Assembly: GCA_016195405.1 (NCBI GenBank)
Contig: JACPZP010000070.1
Location: 86,294 to 150,293 of the forward strand
DNA length: 64,000 nucleotides
Direction of reading: 5' to 3'
DNA from: Planctomycetota bacterium
Lineage (GTDB): Bacteria > Planctomycetota > Planctomycetia > Gemmatales > Gemmataceae
Below the pieces are notes generated by a model that saw only the letters and a list, made by a program, of their open reading frames with translations, was not told where the DNA came from and made no database searches. This document shows positions 9,773-18,585 of the stretch, in pieces; position 1 is the first letter of the stretch; each line of letters opens with the position of its first letter. The translations under genes and the position numbers were made by a program.

Positions 9773-11056
9773 ATGGATTTCTTCCGCTACCGAGATCGCA
9801 CCCTGCACTGCGAAGACGTTCCAATTGCCCTACTGGCGGAAAGGTACGGCACGCCGCTCTACGTGTATAGCCAGGCCACGCTGCTGCATCATTTGCAGCA
9901 AATCCAGAGCGCGTTCGCCGCGGTCGAGCCGATCATCTGCTATAGCATCAAAACGAACGCCAACCTGCATATTGCGCGATTGATGGCGAAGCACGGGGCC
10001 GGTTTCGACGTCACCAGCGGCGGCGAGCTTTATCGCGCGCTTCAGGCCGGCGGCACGGGTCCGAATATCGTCTTCGCAGGCGTCGGCAAAACCGATGCGG
10101 AACTCAATTACGGTTTGGAGACTGGAGTCTTCCTGTTTAACGTCGAAAGTGAAGGCGAGCTGCTCGCGCTGGGTGAGGTGGCCCGGCGACTGGGCAAAAT
10201 CGCGCCGGTGGCGTTGCGCGTCAATCCCGATTTGCCGCCCAAGACGCACCACAAAACCGATACCAGCGTCAAGGGCGTCAAGTTCGGTCTCGACATCGAC
10301 ACGGTGCTCGAATTCGCCGGCAAGGTTGTCGATCATCCCGCGGTCAGAATCGTCGGTCTTCATATGCATCTGGGGTCGCCGATTCTCTCGGTCGAGCCGT
10401 ACCGCCAGGGCGTCGAGAAAGGCCTGGCACTGATCGAGAAGCTTCGGGCCCAGGGGCATAAGATTGCGTACTTGAATATGGGCGGCGGCTGGGGCATCCA
10501 TTACCGCAAACAGGAAGCCCTGCCGGCCAGCGCCTTCGCCCAGGTGATCGTTCCCGGTGTGAAGAAGGCGAATTGCAAACTGGTGCTGGAGCCGGGGCGA
10601 TTCATCGTCGGCAACGCGGGGCTGTTAGTCAGCAGGGTCATCTACGTGAAGGATTCGGGCGGCAAACACTTCGTCATTCAGGATGCCGCGATGAACGATC
10701 TGATTCGGCCGACGCTGTACGATTCGTTCCATCGCATCTGGCCCGTCGCTCCTGCTGCCGGGTTCGCCGCTCCGCCCGAAGATTATGAAGCGGACATCGC
10801 CGGCGCCGTCCGTTGCGATGTGGTCGGCCCGGTGTGCGAATCCGGCGATTACCTGGCCAAGGAACGCCGGCTGCCGCCCCTGGAGCGCGGCGATCTGCTG
10901 GCGACGTTTAGCGCCGGGGCATACGGCATGGCGATGGCCTCCAATTACAACAGCCGGCTTCGCGCCGCTGAGGTGATGGTCGATGGTTCGCAGCACCGCC
11001 TCATCCGGCGTCGAGAAACATACGAGGATCTGGTCCGACCGGAAGTCGAAGTGTGA
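9773..11056 (+). CDS. lysA: Diaminopimelate decarboxylase
   Basis: The product is about 427 residues, a PLP-dependent fold-III decarboxylase that makes L-lysine from meso-diaminopimelate, the last step of the pathway. Motifs are CYSIKTNAN with the PLP-binding Lys, HMHLGSP, the glycine loop NMGGGWGIHY, LEPGRFIVGNAG, and the substrate-binding CESGDYLAK. The ATG at 9773 is chosen because MDFFRYRDRTLHCEDVP matches the usual LysA start; an ATG at 9728 in the same frame would add 15 residues with no similarity. It lies downstream of nadA in the same direction. Confidence 0.95.
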   Translation: MDFFRYRDRTLHCEDVPIALLAERYGTPLYVYSQATLLHHLQQIQSAFAAVEPIICYSIKTNANLHIARLMAKHGAGFDVTSGGELYRALQAGGTGPNIVFAGVGKTDAELNYGLETGVFLFNVESEGELLALGEVARRLGKIAPVALRVNPDLPPKTHHKTDTSVKGVKFGLDIDTVLEFAGKVVDHPAVRIVGLHMHLGSPILSVEPYRQGVEKGLALIEKLRAQGHKIAYLNMGGGWGIHYRKQEALPASAFAQVIVPGVKKANCKLVLEPGRFIVGNAGLLVSRVIYVKDSGGKHFVIQDAAMNDLIRPTLYDSFHRIWPVAPAAGFAAPPEDYEADIAGAVRCDVVGPVCESGDYLAKERRLPPLERGDLLATFSAGAYGMAMASNYNSRLRAAEVMVDGSQHRLIRRRETYEDLVRPEVEV

Positions 11057-11112
11057 TGCTTGATCCGCGAATTCACACGTGTACTTCGTGGATAATCTCG
11101 AGGGAGTAAACC

Positions 11113-13461
11113 GTGTTTGCAAAGAAAATGAGCTTCGGACTTTCGGTCATGCTTGGCTTGGTGGCGCTGTCGGCGCCGGTGGTTCGAGCGCAAGATGAAG
11201 ATGAGAAAAAGAAGGACCTGGAAAAGACCGCCATGAAGGCCCTTTTGCAGAAGGCGGACGAGGAGTACCGCACCTACTTCAAGCGGCCCGAGAAGACGCA
11301 TGAGTTTTGGGCGGCGATGAAATTCGAAATCGAGCTGGGCAAGTTCGACCTGGCCGCCTTGCACCTCAAGCAGCTCCTGGCCCAGGAGCCGGCTGAGGCG
11401 ACCGACAAGGACCTTTTTAGGCTCGAGGAAGTGGAAGGCTTGGCGCCTTTCCTGCGGCTGCAGAACATCCGCAAATGGAGTGACTTCAAACCATTCCAGG
11501 AGGAAACTGAAAAGAACGTGCAGAGCCTACTGGACCGCCTCACTGCGGCGGTGGAGAAGCACCTCGGCGATCCGCAGCGCATCAGTAAATTCATCAAATC
11601 GCTCAACGCCGCGACCCCGGAAGAGCGCGCCTTCGCCTTCGCACAGCTCAATCGCTCGAAGGAACGCGCCACTCCGTATCTGGTGGAGGCGCTGCGCTTG
11701 AACGTTGGCAAGCCGCTGCACGACAAGATCATCGACGCCATGACCAAGCTCGATCCGGACATCGTGCCGCCGTTTCTCGAAGTCTTGAAAGCGCGAGACG
11801 CCAAGGACGCTCAGGACACCGACTTGCGGGCGACGCTGATTAAGATCGCGCGCAAACGGGGCGACAAGCGCGTAATTCCCTACCTTTGGCATCTCTCGAG
11901 CGCAAGCATCTACCCGCCGGAAATCCGCTCCCTAGCGGCGAAAACGCTGGCTGAATTCTTAGAAACGCCGGTCGACAAGCTGCCTTCGGCTAAAGCGACG
12001 CTGGCCGACATGGCTGAGGGCTATTACCAGCACAAGGTCCGCTTTCCGCCGGGAAAGGCTGTGCGCATCTGGCCTTGGGATGGCCAAAAGCTGGCGGTTG
12101 CACCCATCCCGCTTACGCCGAGCCAGGCGGAAGAATTCTTCGGTCTGCGCTATGCCCGCGAAGCGATCGACCTCGACCCAACCTATCTGCCTGCTCAGCT
12201 TGCTTTTCTGAGCCTGATGCTCGAGCGCACCACGGCCCCGATCCTGGATCAAGCCCTTTTGAAGCCGATGGGCCCGAACCTGCAAAGCCTCTTGGCCACC
12301 ATCGACGCTGAATTATTGGCCAAGGTGCTGGAGCGCGCGCTCGATGACGGCAAGACGGCCGTGATCTTGCCGGCCGTGCACGGTCTCGGCGAGCGCGGCG
12401 ACACGCGGGCGGCCAAGCTCGGCCCCGGTGGGACGCCGCGCGGCTTGCAGCGTGCCCTGTATTATCCGGATCGCCGGGTGCAGTATGCAGCGATGAAGGC
12501 GCTGCTCAAGATGCCGACCACGCCGGTGCCGGTCGCTTCGGTGCGCATTGTCGACGTCCTGCGCCGCTTGCTCTCAGGCGGCGAAACTCCGAAGGCGCTC
12601 ATCGCCTATGTTCCACAGGACAAGGCCAACGAAATGCGCGAGGCGTTCAAAGGAATCGGCTTTGATCCGGTGCTGGTCAAGGATCTCAAAGCCGCCTTTG
12701 AAAAGCTTGGCCAATCGGCGGATTACGACGTCATCGTCTTGTTCCCGGGGATGATGGAGCGCGAGCTGCCGTTCACGATCAGTCAGCTTCGAGGCGATTC
12801 CGACTTCGGCCGGCTGCCGATCGCGATCTTCGCACCCAAGGATCGCGACGAATCGCTGGCCCGGCAAGTCGCCAGCTACCGCAACGTCAAGGTCTATCCC
12901 GAGATTTGGCTCCGTTCGAGCGATGAGTTGAAGAAGGCTGTGCAGGACCAGGTGAAGGACGCTGAGGGAATGGCGCTGTCGCCCGAGGAACGCAAGGAAT
13001 TTGCACGCGTTGCATTGGACGTCCTGTGGCGCATGGCGCGCGGCGAAATTCGCGGTTACGATCTGCGGCCCGCACAGGACGCCATCACGCGCGCCACGCG
13101 CGATGCCGATCTCGCCACGGAAGCTCTGGAAGTTCTGGGCCGAATGCCGGGCCAGGAGCCTCAAGCCCGCCTGGCCGCGGTGGTGCTCGACGCCGGCAGC
13201 AAGTTCCGCGTTCCCGCCGCTATCGAACTCAATCGCAGCATCCAGAAGTACGGTCTGTTGCTCGATAAGGTGCAAGCGGGCGATCTCAAGGCCGCCTATC
13301 AAGCCGAAGCGGACCCGGCCTTGAAAACTCAGCTTGCGTTGGTCACAGGAAGCATGCGGGCTACGCCGCAGGCCACGGGTCAACGCCTGTTCGATTTCCG
13401 GCCCGATCCGCCCGCGCCGCCGCAGAAAAAGGACAAGGGCAAAGAGAAGGAGGCATCATAG
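11113..13461 (+). CDS. Exported HEAT-like repeat protein, unknown function
   Basis: The product is 782 residues with a signal peptide (about residues 1-26, ending VVRAQ) followed by a lysine/glutamate-rich linker. The mature protein is mostly alpha-helical with HEAT-like pairs (EALRLNVGKPLHDKIIDAMTKL, TLIKIARKRGDKRVIPYLWHLS, RRVQYAAMKALLKMP). A region near 510-610 looks like a receiver/Rossmann-like alpha-beta fold (DYDVIVLFPGMMERELPF, LPIAIFAPKDRDESLARQV). The C-terminus is Pro/Lys-rich. A GTG start is used, with GGGAG 8 nt upstream, 56 nt after lysA, so it may be co-transcribed. I know of no characterised member; a scaffold role is only inferred from the helical repeats. Confidence 0.7.
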   Translation: MFAKKMSFGLSVMLGLVALSAPVVRAQDEDEKKKDLEKTAMKALLQKADEEYRTYFKRPEKTHEFWAAMKFEIELGKFDLAALHLKQLLAQEPAEATDKDLFRLEEVEGLAPFLRLQNIRKWSDFKPFQEETEKNVQSLLDRLTAAVEKHLGDPQRISKFIKSLNAATPEERAFAFAQLNRSKERATPYLVEALRLNVGKPLHDKIIDAMTKLDPDIVPPFLEVLKARDAKDAQDTDLRATLIKIARKRGDKRVIPYLWHLSSASIYPPEIRSLAAKTLAEFLETPVDKLPSAKATLADMAEGYYQHKVRFPPGKAVRIWPWDGQKLAVAPIPLTPSQAEEFFGLRYAREAIDLDPTYLPAQLAFLSLMLERTTAPILDQALLKPMGPNLQSLLATIDAELLAKVLERALDDGKTAVILPAVHGLGERGDTRAAKLGPGGTPRGLQRALYYPDRRVQYAAMKALLKMPTTPVPVASVRIVDVLRRLLSGGETPKALIAYVPQDKANEMREAFKGIGFDPVLVKDLKAAFEKLGQSADYDVIVLFPGMMERELPFTISQLRGDSDFGRLPIAIFAPKDRDESLARQVASYRNVKVYPEIWLRSSDELKKAVQDQVKDAEGMALSPEERKEFARVALDVLWRMARGEIRGYDLRPAQDAITRATRDADLATEALEVLGRMPGQEPQARLAAVVLDAGSKFRVPAAIELNRSIQKYGLLLDKVQAGDLKAAYQAEADPALKTQLALVTGSMRATPQATGQRLFDFRPDPPAPPQKKDKGKEKEAS

Positions 13462-13464
13462 CTT

Positions 13465-13531
13465 GGCGAGCGTCGCCGCGTCAGCGCGACGTGCTACGCC
13501 TTCACGTCGAGCTGACGCCTCGACGCTCGCC
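13465..13531. repeat. Intergenic palindromic repeat
   Basis: The outer arms GGCGAGCGTCG / CGACGCTCGCC and inner arms GCGTCAGC / GCTGACGC form a long hairpin directly after the stop of the HEAT-like gene. It may serve as a terminator. It belongs to the general set of GC-rich intergenic palindromes in this window. Confidence 0.7.
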
Positions 13532-13589
13532 GGAAACTCGGTTATGATCGATGCAGGCACCGCGTCTATGCTTCAAAGGAGACACGTAC

Positions 13590-14432
13590 ATGCGCCGCCT
13601 GCTTCTGGCCCTATCGACGCTGATTTTCCCCGCGCTGCTTTTGCCCGCGGTCCAGTCCGGAGAAAAGCCCGATAAGCCCACATCGTTGCTTCTAACATGG
13701 CATGGCCACTCGTTCTTCACCATCAAGACGAGCAAGGGGACCATTGTCGCGTTTGATCCGCACGCCATTCAGCAGTATGGCCGGCTTGAGGGGCTCAAGG
13801 CCGACATCATTCTCATCAGTCACAATCACAACGATCACACGCAGATCGGCGTGTTCGACGGCATCGCCGAGGCGCTCAAGAATAAGACGGTGCGTGTCAT
13901 CACGGGGCTCAAGGGGCCGGGGCTCAAGGCGGACTGGGCGGACGTCGATGAGAAGATCAAGGACGTCCGTATCCGCAACGTCCATAGCTTCCACGACAGC
14001 ATCGAAGGCATGAAGTACGGCAAGAACTCGATCTTCATCGTTGAAGTGGACGGCTGGAAGATCTGCCATCTCGGCGATCTGGGGCACACGCTTAGTCCCG
14101 AACAAGTGAAAAAAATCGGACCGGTCGACGTGCTCATGGTGCCCGTCGGCGGCATCTACACGCTCAACGGCTCCGAGGCCAAGGAAGTCGTCGACCAACT
14201 CATGCCCAAAAACAGCGAAGGCAAGCGGAAGTGGGGCGAATACGTCTTCCCGATGCACTATGGCACCAAAGTCTTCGACGAATTGTTGCCGATTCGAGAG
14301 TTTCTCGAGGAACAGGAAAGAGCCAAGACCGCCAGCTCCGATGACAACAAAATTCTGCTCAACCGCGATCCCAACCGGCCGCGCCCGCTTATGGTGCAGC
14401 TCAATTTCTGGCCGAAAGGAAAAAGCGAGTAG
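13590..14432 (+). CDS. Exported MBL-fold metal-dependent hydrolase (UPF0173-like)
   Basis: The product is 280 residues with a signal peptide (MRRLLLALSTLIFPALLLPA...). It contains the metallo-beta-lactamase motif SHNHNDH, an early WHGHSFF motif and DPHAIQQYG, and later HLGDLGH and FPMHYGTK. This arrangement is typical of the UPF0173/UlaG-like branch that binds one or two divalent metals. The substrate is unknown; UlaG-type enzymes open lactones or cleave phosphodiesters. ATG at 13590 is chosen because AAAGGAG lies 9 nt upstream and the signal peptide starts there; a longer frame from 13551 lacks both. Confidence 0.85.
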   Translation: MRRLLLALSTLIFPALLLPAVQSGEKPDKPTSLLLTWHGHSFFTIKTSKGTIVAFDPHAIQQYGRLEGLKADIILISHNHNDHTQIGVFDGIAEALKNKTVRVITGLKGPGLKADWADVDEKIKDVRIRNVHSFHDSIEGMKYGKNSIFIVEVDGWKICHLGDLGHTLSPEQVKKIGPVDVLMVPVGGIYTLNGSEAKEVVDQLMPKNSEGKRKWGEYVFPMHYGTKVFDELLPIREFLEEQERAKTASSDDNKILLNRDPNRPRPLMVQLNFWPKGKSE

Positions 14433-14517
14433 TTTATTCACAATTCGTAGTTGCACGACCACCCAAAAAAATGGACGCTCTGTTGCCCCCTCTCACTCCG
14501 CCCAATGCCTTTTCAGT

Positions 14518-14580
14518 TTTCATTTATTCTGGACACACACCCAGGTGGTGAAATGAATGTTTCGTTCATGAAATGAAACG
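14518..14580 (+). promoter_or_regulatory. Candidate cis element shared with the region upstream of the P450 gene
   Basis: TTTCATTTATTC is followed after about 30 nt by TTTCGTTCATGAAATGAA. The same two blocks, in the same order and spacing, occur on the opposite strand at 26570-26630 upstream of the P450 gene. The second block is a near-palindrome. It lies about 130 nt upstream of the oxidoreductase start, where an operator or an activator site would be expected. Confidence 0.45.
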
Positions 14581-14706
14581 ATTGTCTTCGCGAGCCGCCT
14601 TTCGACATTCCGGTTTTTTTCTTCCCTTTTGCGCGCTCAGCATCTACGATCAAAGACGATTCCCATCAGCTTCCAACGAGGATTGCTTCCAACGAGGAGA
14701 CCATCG

Positions 14707-16107
14707 ATGAACAAGGGAAATCTCTCCCGCCGCGGGTTCCTGGCCCGATCCCTGGCCGCCCTGACTGTGGGCGCCGGCCTGCCTGTGTGGTATGCCCAGC
14801 AAGTCCTGGTCGATGCACAAGAGAAGGACAAGCAAAGGTCAGCCGGACCGAATGACCGCATCGTCATGGGCGCCATCGGCACCGGCACCAATCGAACGCG
14901 CCGTCCCAATGCCGACACGCCTCTGCGCGGCGAGCGCGGCTATCACATCATGCAAGACGCCATGGGCCGGCCGGGCGTGCAATACATCGCGGTCTGCGAC
15001 GTGGACGCCGTCAACAAGGACTTCGGCGCCAATCGCGTCGGCCGCGATTGCCATAAGTTCGAGGACTACCGTCAGCTGTTGGCTCGGCGCGACATCGACG
15101 CCGTCACCATCGGCACGCCCGATCACTGGCACGCGATCATCGCCATTGCCGCCATGCGTGCCGGCAAGCACGTCTATTGCGAAAAGCCGATGACCTTAAC
15201 GATCGACGAAGGCAAAGCCATGGTCCGCGTCGCCCGCGCCACCGGCAAGATTCTGCAGGTCGGCAGCCAACAGCGCTCCGACGCGCGCTTCCGTCTGGCC
15301 TGCGAATTGGTCCGCAATGGCCGAATTGGCCGCATTCAGCGCATCGAGACACGCATCGGCGACAACCCGGTCGGAGGGCCATTCCAGCAAGAGGCGCCGC
15401 CGGAAGGGCTTAACTGGGACTTCTGGCAAGGACCGACGCCGGAAGTTCGCTACGTAAAGCAGCGCTGCCACTATGACTTTCGCTGGTGGTACGAATACTC
15501 TGGCGGCAAGATGACCGACTGGGGCGCCCACCACAACGACATCGCGCAATGGGCGCTGGGCATGGACGAGAGCGGCCCCATCGCGGTCGAAGGCCGGGGC
15601 GATGCGCCATCCACCGATCGCAACAGCTTCAACTGCCACCCGCACTTCACCGCCACATACACGTACGGCAACACGCCGGATGGCCGAGCGGGTACGCAGC
15701 TTGTCTGCACGAGCCGGGGCGAGAACGGCGTCCGCTTCGAGGGCGAAGACGGCAAATGGATCTTCGTCAGCCGTGGCCGCATCGAAGCCAACGACGGCAA
15801 TCACCAGACCAGCCGAATTCTGACCGAGCCGCTCGGGGAGAGTGCGACGCGGTTGACCGTGTCGAACAACCACATGGCGAATTTCATCGATTCGGTTCGC
15901 GCCGGGCGGCAACCGATTTGCAATGTCGGCGTGGGCCATCGCTCGGTGAGCATCTGCCACCTCGGAAACATCGCCATCCGCACTGGCCGCAGCTTGCGCT
16001 GGAACCCGCGCGACGAGCGCTTCGAGGGCGAACACGCCGAAGAAGGCAATCGCATGCTGTCGAGGCCATACCGAGCGCCGTGGCGCCCCGAAGAAGGAAA
16101 TTCCTAA
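14707..16107 (+). CDS. Tat-exported Gfo/Idh/MocA-family oxidoreductase
   Basis: The product is 466 residues. It starts with a twin-arginine signal (NLSRRGFLARSLAALTVGAGLP), so it is exported folded with its cofactor. The Rossmann part shows IGTGTNRTRR, a CDVD segment after the second strand, and the family motif HVYCEKPMTLTIDEG with the conserved Lys-Pro. A C-terminal alpha/beta domain carries the planctomycete-type sequence WWYEYSGGKMTDWGAHHNDIAQWALG. These proteins are NAD(P)-dependent sugar/polyol oxidoreductases or glycosidase-like; the substrate is unknown. ATG at 14707 has GAGGAG upstream and begins the Tat signal. A candidate regulatory element lies about 130 nt upstream. Confidence 0.9.
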   Translation: MNKGNLSRRGFLARSLAALTVGAGLPVWYAQQVLVDAQEKDKQRSAGPNDRIVMGAIGTGTNRTRRPNADTPLRGERGYHIMQDAMGRPGVQYIAVCDVDAVNKDFGANRVGRDCHKFEDYRQLLARRDIDAVTIGTPDHWHAIIAIAAMRAGKHVYCEKPMTLTIDEGKAMVRVARATGKILQVGSQQRSDARFRLACELVRNGRIGRIQRIETRIGDNPVGGPFQQEAPPEGLNWDFWQGPTPEVRYVKQRCHYDFRWWYEYSGGKMTDWGAHHNDIAQWALGMDESGPIAVEGRGDAPSTDRNSFNCHPHFTATYTYGNTPDGRAGTQLVCTSRGENGVRFEGEDGKWIFVSRGRIEANDGNHQTSRILTEPLGESATRLTVSNNHMANFIDSVRAGRQPICNVGVGHRSVSICHLGNIAIRTGRSLRWNPRDERFEGEHAEEGNRMLSRPYRAPWRPEEGNS

Positions 16108-16115
16108 TCAGCTTA

Positions 16116-16173
16116 TTTAGCGGGGAGCCGCAGGCGACCGTCGGAAAGGGGTCGCCTGCGGCTCCCCGCTAAA
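16116..16173. repeat. Perfect 24-bp palindrome
   Basis: The left arm 16116-16139 and right arm 16150-16173 are exact inverted copies (arm begins TTTAGCGGGGAGCCGC), separated by 10 nt. It starts 8 nt after the stop of the oxidoreductase and ends about 20 nt before the next coding region. A decayed copy is at 3272-3330. Confidence 0.9.
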
Positions 16174-16192
16174 AGCATACAGGGACAAACCA

Positions 16193-16663
16193 ATTACCAT
16201 TAACTACCGCGCCAGCGGTCCCGGCGGCCAGAAACGCAACAAGACAAGCTCGGCCGTCAGGCTGCGGCATCTGCCGAGCGGCTTGATCGTGATCGCAGAA
16301 GAAAGCCGCTCGCAACACGAGAACAAGGCGAAAGCACAAAGACGCCTGCGTCAGGCCTTTTATCTCAAGCTTCGCGAGTCGACGCCGGCACAAGGTTTGC
16401 TCGAGTGCCCCGAACTGAGCGGCGCGAAGATGCCAAACGGCAGACTGGATGTGGGCCGGCGCGATGCGCGCTTCTGGCCAGCGATCGGCTTGGTTTTGGA
16501 CGCGCTGGAAATGAATGAAGGCCGGGTAAGCGCGGCGGCGGAGCAGCTGGGCATCTCGACGGGGAACTTGATCGATTTTCTACAAGTCGAGCCGAAAGTC
16601 TGGGAGCAGGTCAATCACATGCGCGTGCGTTTCGGCCACAAGAAGCTGCTGTCAAAAACGTAG
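16193..16663 (+). CDS. Peptide-chain-release-factor-like protein (GGQ domain), non-canonical start
   Basis: The frame encodes [20 protein letters not shown], the RF-1/ArfB catalytic GGQ motif that hydrolyses peptidyl-tRNA in the ribosome, followed by [13 protein letters not shown], which is also conserved. The C-terminal part ([21 protein letters not shown]) matches the helical end of the planctomycete RF-like family. There is no in-frame ATG, GTG or TTG upstream of the GGQ back to a stop codon at 16118. The first is a TTG at 16283, which would remove the catalytic motif. ATT at 16193, with AGGGA 7 nt upstream, is therefore proposed as the start. Alternatively the N-terminus was lost when the adjacent palindrome arrived. 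The family role is uncertain; ribosome rescue is an inference. Confidence 0.7.
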   Translation: MTINYRASGPGGQKRNKTSSAVRLRHLPSGLIVIAEESRSQHENKAKAQRRLRQAFYLKLRESTPAQGLLECPELSGAKMPNGRLDVGRRDARFWPAIGLVLDALEMNEGRVSAAAEQLGISTGNLIDFLQVEPKVWEQVNHMRVRFGHKKLLSKT

Positions 16664-16665
16664 CC

Positions 16666-16730
16666 GTTTAGCCGCGAGTCAACGGCGAGCGCGGAATGCG
16701 CCCGCGCTCGCCGCCGGCTCGCGGCTAAAC
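16666..16730. repeat. Intergenic palindrome (GTTTAGCCGCGAG family)
   Basis: The left arm starts GTTTAGCCGCGAG and the right arm ends CTCGCGGCTAAAC; the interior matches GCGAGCGCGG against CCGCGCTCGC. A single-arm copy of the same family is at 46127-46161. Confidence 0.85.
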
Positions 16731-16739
16731 AGGAATCCT

Positions 16740-17201
16740 ATGCCGGCACCCGACGGTTTTTCCTGGGTCGATAAGCCTCTCCTGGCGGCCATGGCCCTTC
16801 CGCAGGATAGCGAGGAATTCAAGTGGCTGCGCGCGCAGGGCTTGCAACTTTTGATTTCACTGACTCTCGATCCGCCGCGCCGCGACCTGGTCAACGAAGC
16901 TGGGCTGCTCGTGCTGCACGTTCCGGTGATCGACATGCACGCGCCTAGCCAAGAGCAGATTGAGCTTTGCCTATCGTCCATCGCCAAGGCGCACGCGCAG
17001 AGCATGGGCGTCGGCATTCACTGCGGCGCTGGACTGGGCCGCACCGGCGTGATCGTGGCGTGCTATTTCGTCAATATGGGGCTCGACGCGCAAAGCGCGA
17101 TCGCGCGGGTGCGCCGCCTGCGGCCAGGCTCGATTGAAACCGACGAGCAATTGGAAGCGATCGAAGAATACGCCCGGGGTTATGGCAGCACGGAAGTGTA
17201 A
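16740..17201 (+). CDS. Dual-specificity / PTP-like protein phosphatase
   Basis: The product is 153 residues, a compact cysteine phosphatase. The signature loop HCGAGLGRTG gives catalytic Cys95 and Arg101 (CX5R), and Asp65 in VPVIDMHAPS is placed to be the general acid. This matches small atypical dual-specificity phosphatases (DSP23-like). It could act on phosphoproteins made by the Hanks-type kinases, one of which is encoded convergently just downstream. That pairing is suggestive, not shown. Confidence 0.88.
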   Translation: MPAPDGFSWVDKPLLAAMALPQDSEEFKWLRAQGLQLLISLTLDPPRRDLVNEAGLLVLHVPVIDMHAPSQEQIELCLSSIAKAHAQSMGVGIHCGAGLGRTGVIVACYFVNMGLDAQSAIARVRRLRPGSIETDEQLEAIEEYARGYGSTEV

Positions 17202-17207
17202 GGAGCC

Positions 17208-17259
17208 CGTAGCCGCAGCCTTCAGGCTGCGACTTCGCAGGTTGAAACCTGCGGCTACG
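17208..17259. repeat. Palindromic repeat between convergent genes
   Basis: The arms CGTAGCCGCAG...CTGCG and CGCAG...CTGCGGCTACG flank a short centre. It lies between the convergent phosphatase and kinase genes and could terminate both. Confidence 0.75.
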
Positions 17260-17268
17260 TCTATCTTC

Positions 17269-18585
17269 CTACTGCATCATCCAAAGCGCAAAGAGTATCC
17301 CCGCGAGCAGGCCCGCCAAGACGCCGATGGCAACAAGCAGAGCTTTGCGTGAATGGCGACGGATTTCACGCGTCATCTCGCTCCACGGCATCAGGGAACC
17401 TTCGCCGGAAGCGGACATCGGCGTGACGGACATGTCGGCCGGCAAGGTGCTCGCCAGTTCGCCGCTTTGGCCCTGCTCCGTGTCTTCCGCGCTTAACTCG
17501 CCTTTTTCCGGGACCGGGTGCGTCGCTGAATCCCACGGCGTCGATGCGATGACGGCGAAGGACGCCAGCGCGGGAATGATCTCCGCGGGCGTCTGGAAGC
17601 GGTCGGCGGGGTCTCTGGCCATCATGCGCGCGAGTACGGCCACCACTTCCTCGGGGACGTCGTGGCGGAAATGCGTTACGGTCTCGGGATCCTCGCTGCT
17701 GTGGCGGATCAACTTTTCCAAGGTCGTGCCGCCGGGAAAAGGCACCTGTCCGGTCAAGAGAACATACAAGCAGCAACCGAGGCTGTAGATATCGGCGCGG
17801 ATATCGACCTTGTGCAGGCTGCGGGCCTGCTCGGGTGAGAGAAAATCCGGCGTGCCCATCACCAAGTTTTCGTTGATGACGATTGTGCCGGCGGGCGCCT
17901 CGGGCGCGTGCAATCGCGCCAGCCCGAAGTCGAGGATTTTGACGAGAAACGAGTCCTTGTTGCGGGAGCGCTGCAACAGCAGATTGGCCGGCTTGATGTC
18001 GCGATGGACCATGCCGTGCTCGTGGGCGTACTGGAGACCCAGAGCCGCCTGACGGATAATCTCGCACGCGGCGCCGACCTTGAGCGGTCCCTTCGCCCGG
18101 ATCAGTTGATCGAGGTTGGGTCCGGACACGTACTCCATGGCTAGGTAATGCCGGCCTTGAATCTCGTTGGCGTCGTAGGCAGTCACGATGTTCGGATGGA
18201 TAAGCCGGGCGGCGGCTTGCACCTCGCGGCGGAACAGCTTCTGGGCTTTGGTGGTTTTCACCAGATGCGGCGCCAGCACCTTGAGCGCCACCACACGATT
18301 CATAGCCTGGTGAATCGCCTTGTAGACCCGGCCCATACCGCCCTGCCCGAGCTGATCGATGATTTTGTACTGTCCAAGCAAGAAGCCCGCGGTGCGCCCG
18401 ATCAACAACAATTCGGCCTGAAACTTGGTGAGCAGTCCATTCTCGACGAGTGCGCGCGCCACCCCGCGGCCGCGGTCCGTATTCGGCAAGCGTTCAAGGA
18501 CGTTGCGGCAGTCGCGGCTCGAAACCAGGCCGCGTTGCCGCAAGTTGAACAGAAAAGTCTCTCGATCCACCTGCGTCACGGACAT
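17269..18585 (-). CDS. Hanks-type Ser/Thr protein kinase, membrane anchored
   Basis: The product is 438 residues. After an N-terminal helical segment (1-65) comes a full kinase domain. It has the glycine loop LGQGGMGRVYK (about 79-89), VALKVL with Lys102, the catalytic HRDIKPANLLL, the metal-binding ILDFGLARL, the activation segment ending GTPDFLSPEQA, and DIYSLGCCLYVLLTG. All key residues are present, so it should be active. A Ser/Thr-rich linker leads to a C-terminal membrane helix (KALLVAIGVLAGLLAGILFALWMM) with almost nothing outside, so it is anchored by its tail. ATG at 18585 has GGAGAGG just upstream; a longer frame to 18669 has no support. Confidence 0.93.
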   Translation of the reverse strand: MSVTQVDRETFLFNLRQRGLVSSRDCRNVLERLPNTDRGRGVARALVENGLLTKFQAELLLIGRTAGFLLGQYKIIDQLGQGGMGRVYKAIHQAMNRVVALKVLAPHLVKTTKAQKLFRREVQAAARLIHPNIVTAYDANEIQGRHYLAMEYVSGPNLDQLIRAKGPLKVGAACEIIRQAALGLQYAHEHGMVHRDIKPANLLLQRSRNKDSFLVKILDFGLARLHAPEAPAGTIVINENLVMGTPDFLSPEQARSLHKVDIRADIYSLGCCLYVLLTGQVPFPGGTTLEKLIRHSSEDPETVTHFRHDVPEEVVAVLARMMARDPADRFQTPAEIIPALASFAVIASTPWDSATHPVPEKGELSAEDTEQGQSGELASTLPADMSVTPMSASGEGSLMPWSEMTREIRRHSRKALLVAIGVLAGLLAGILFALWMMQ

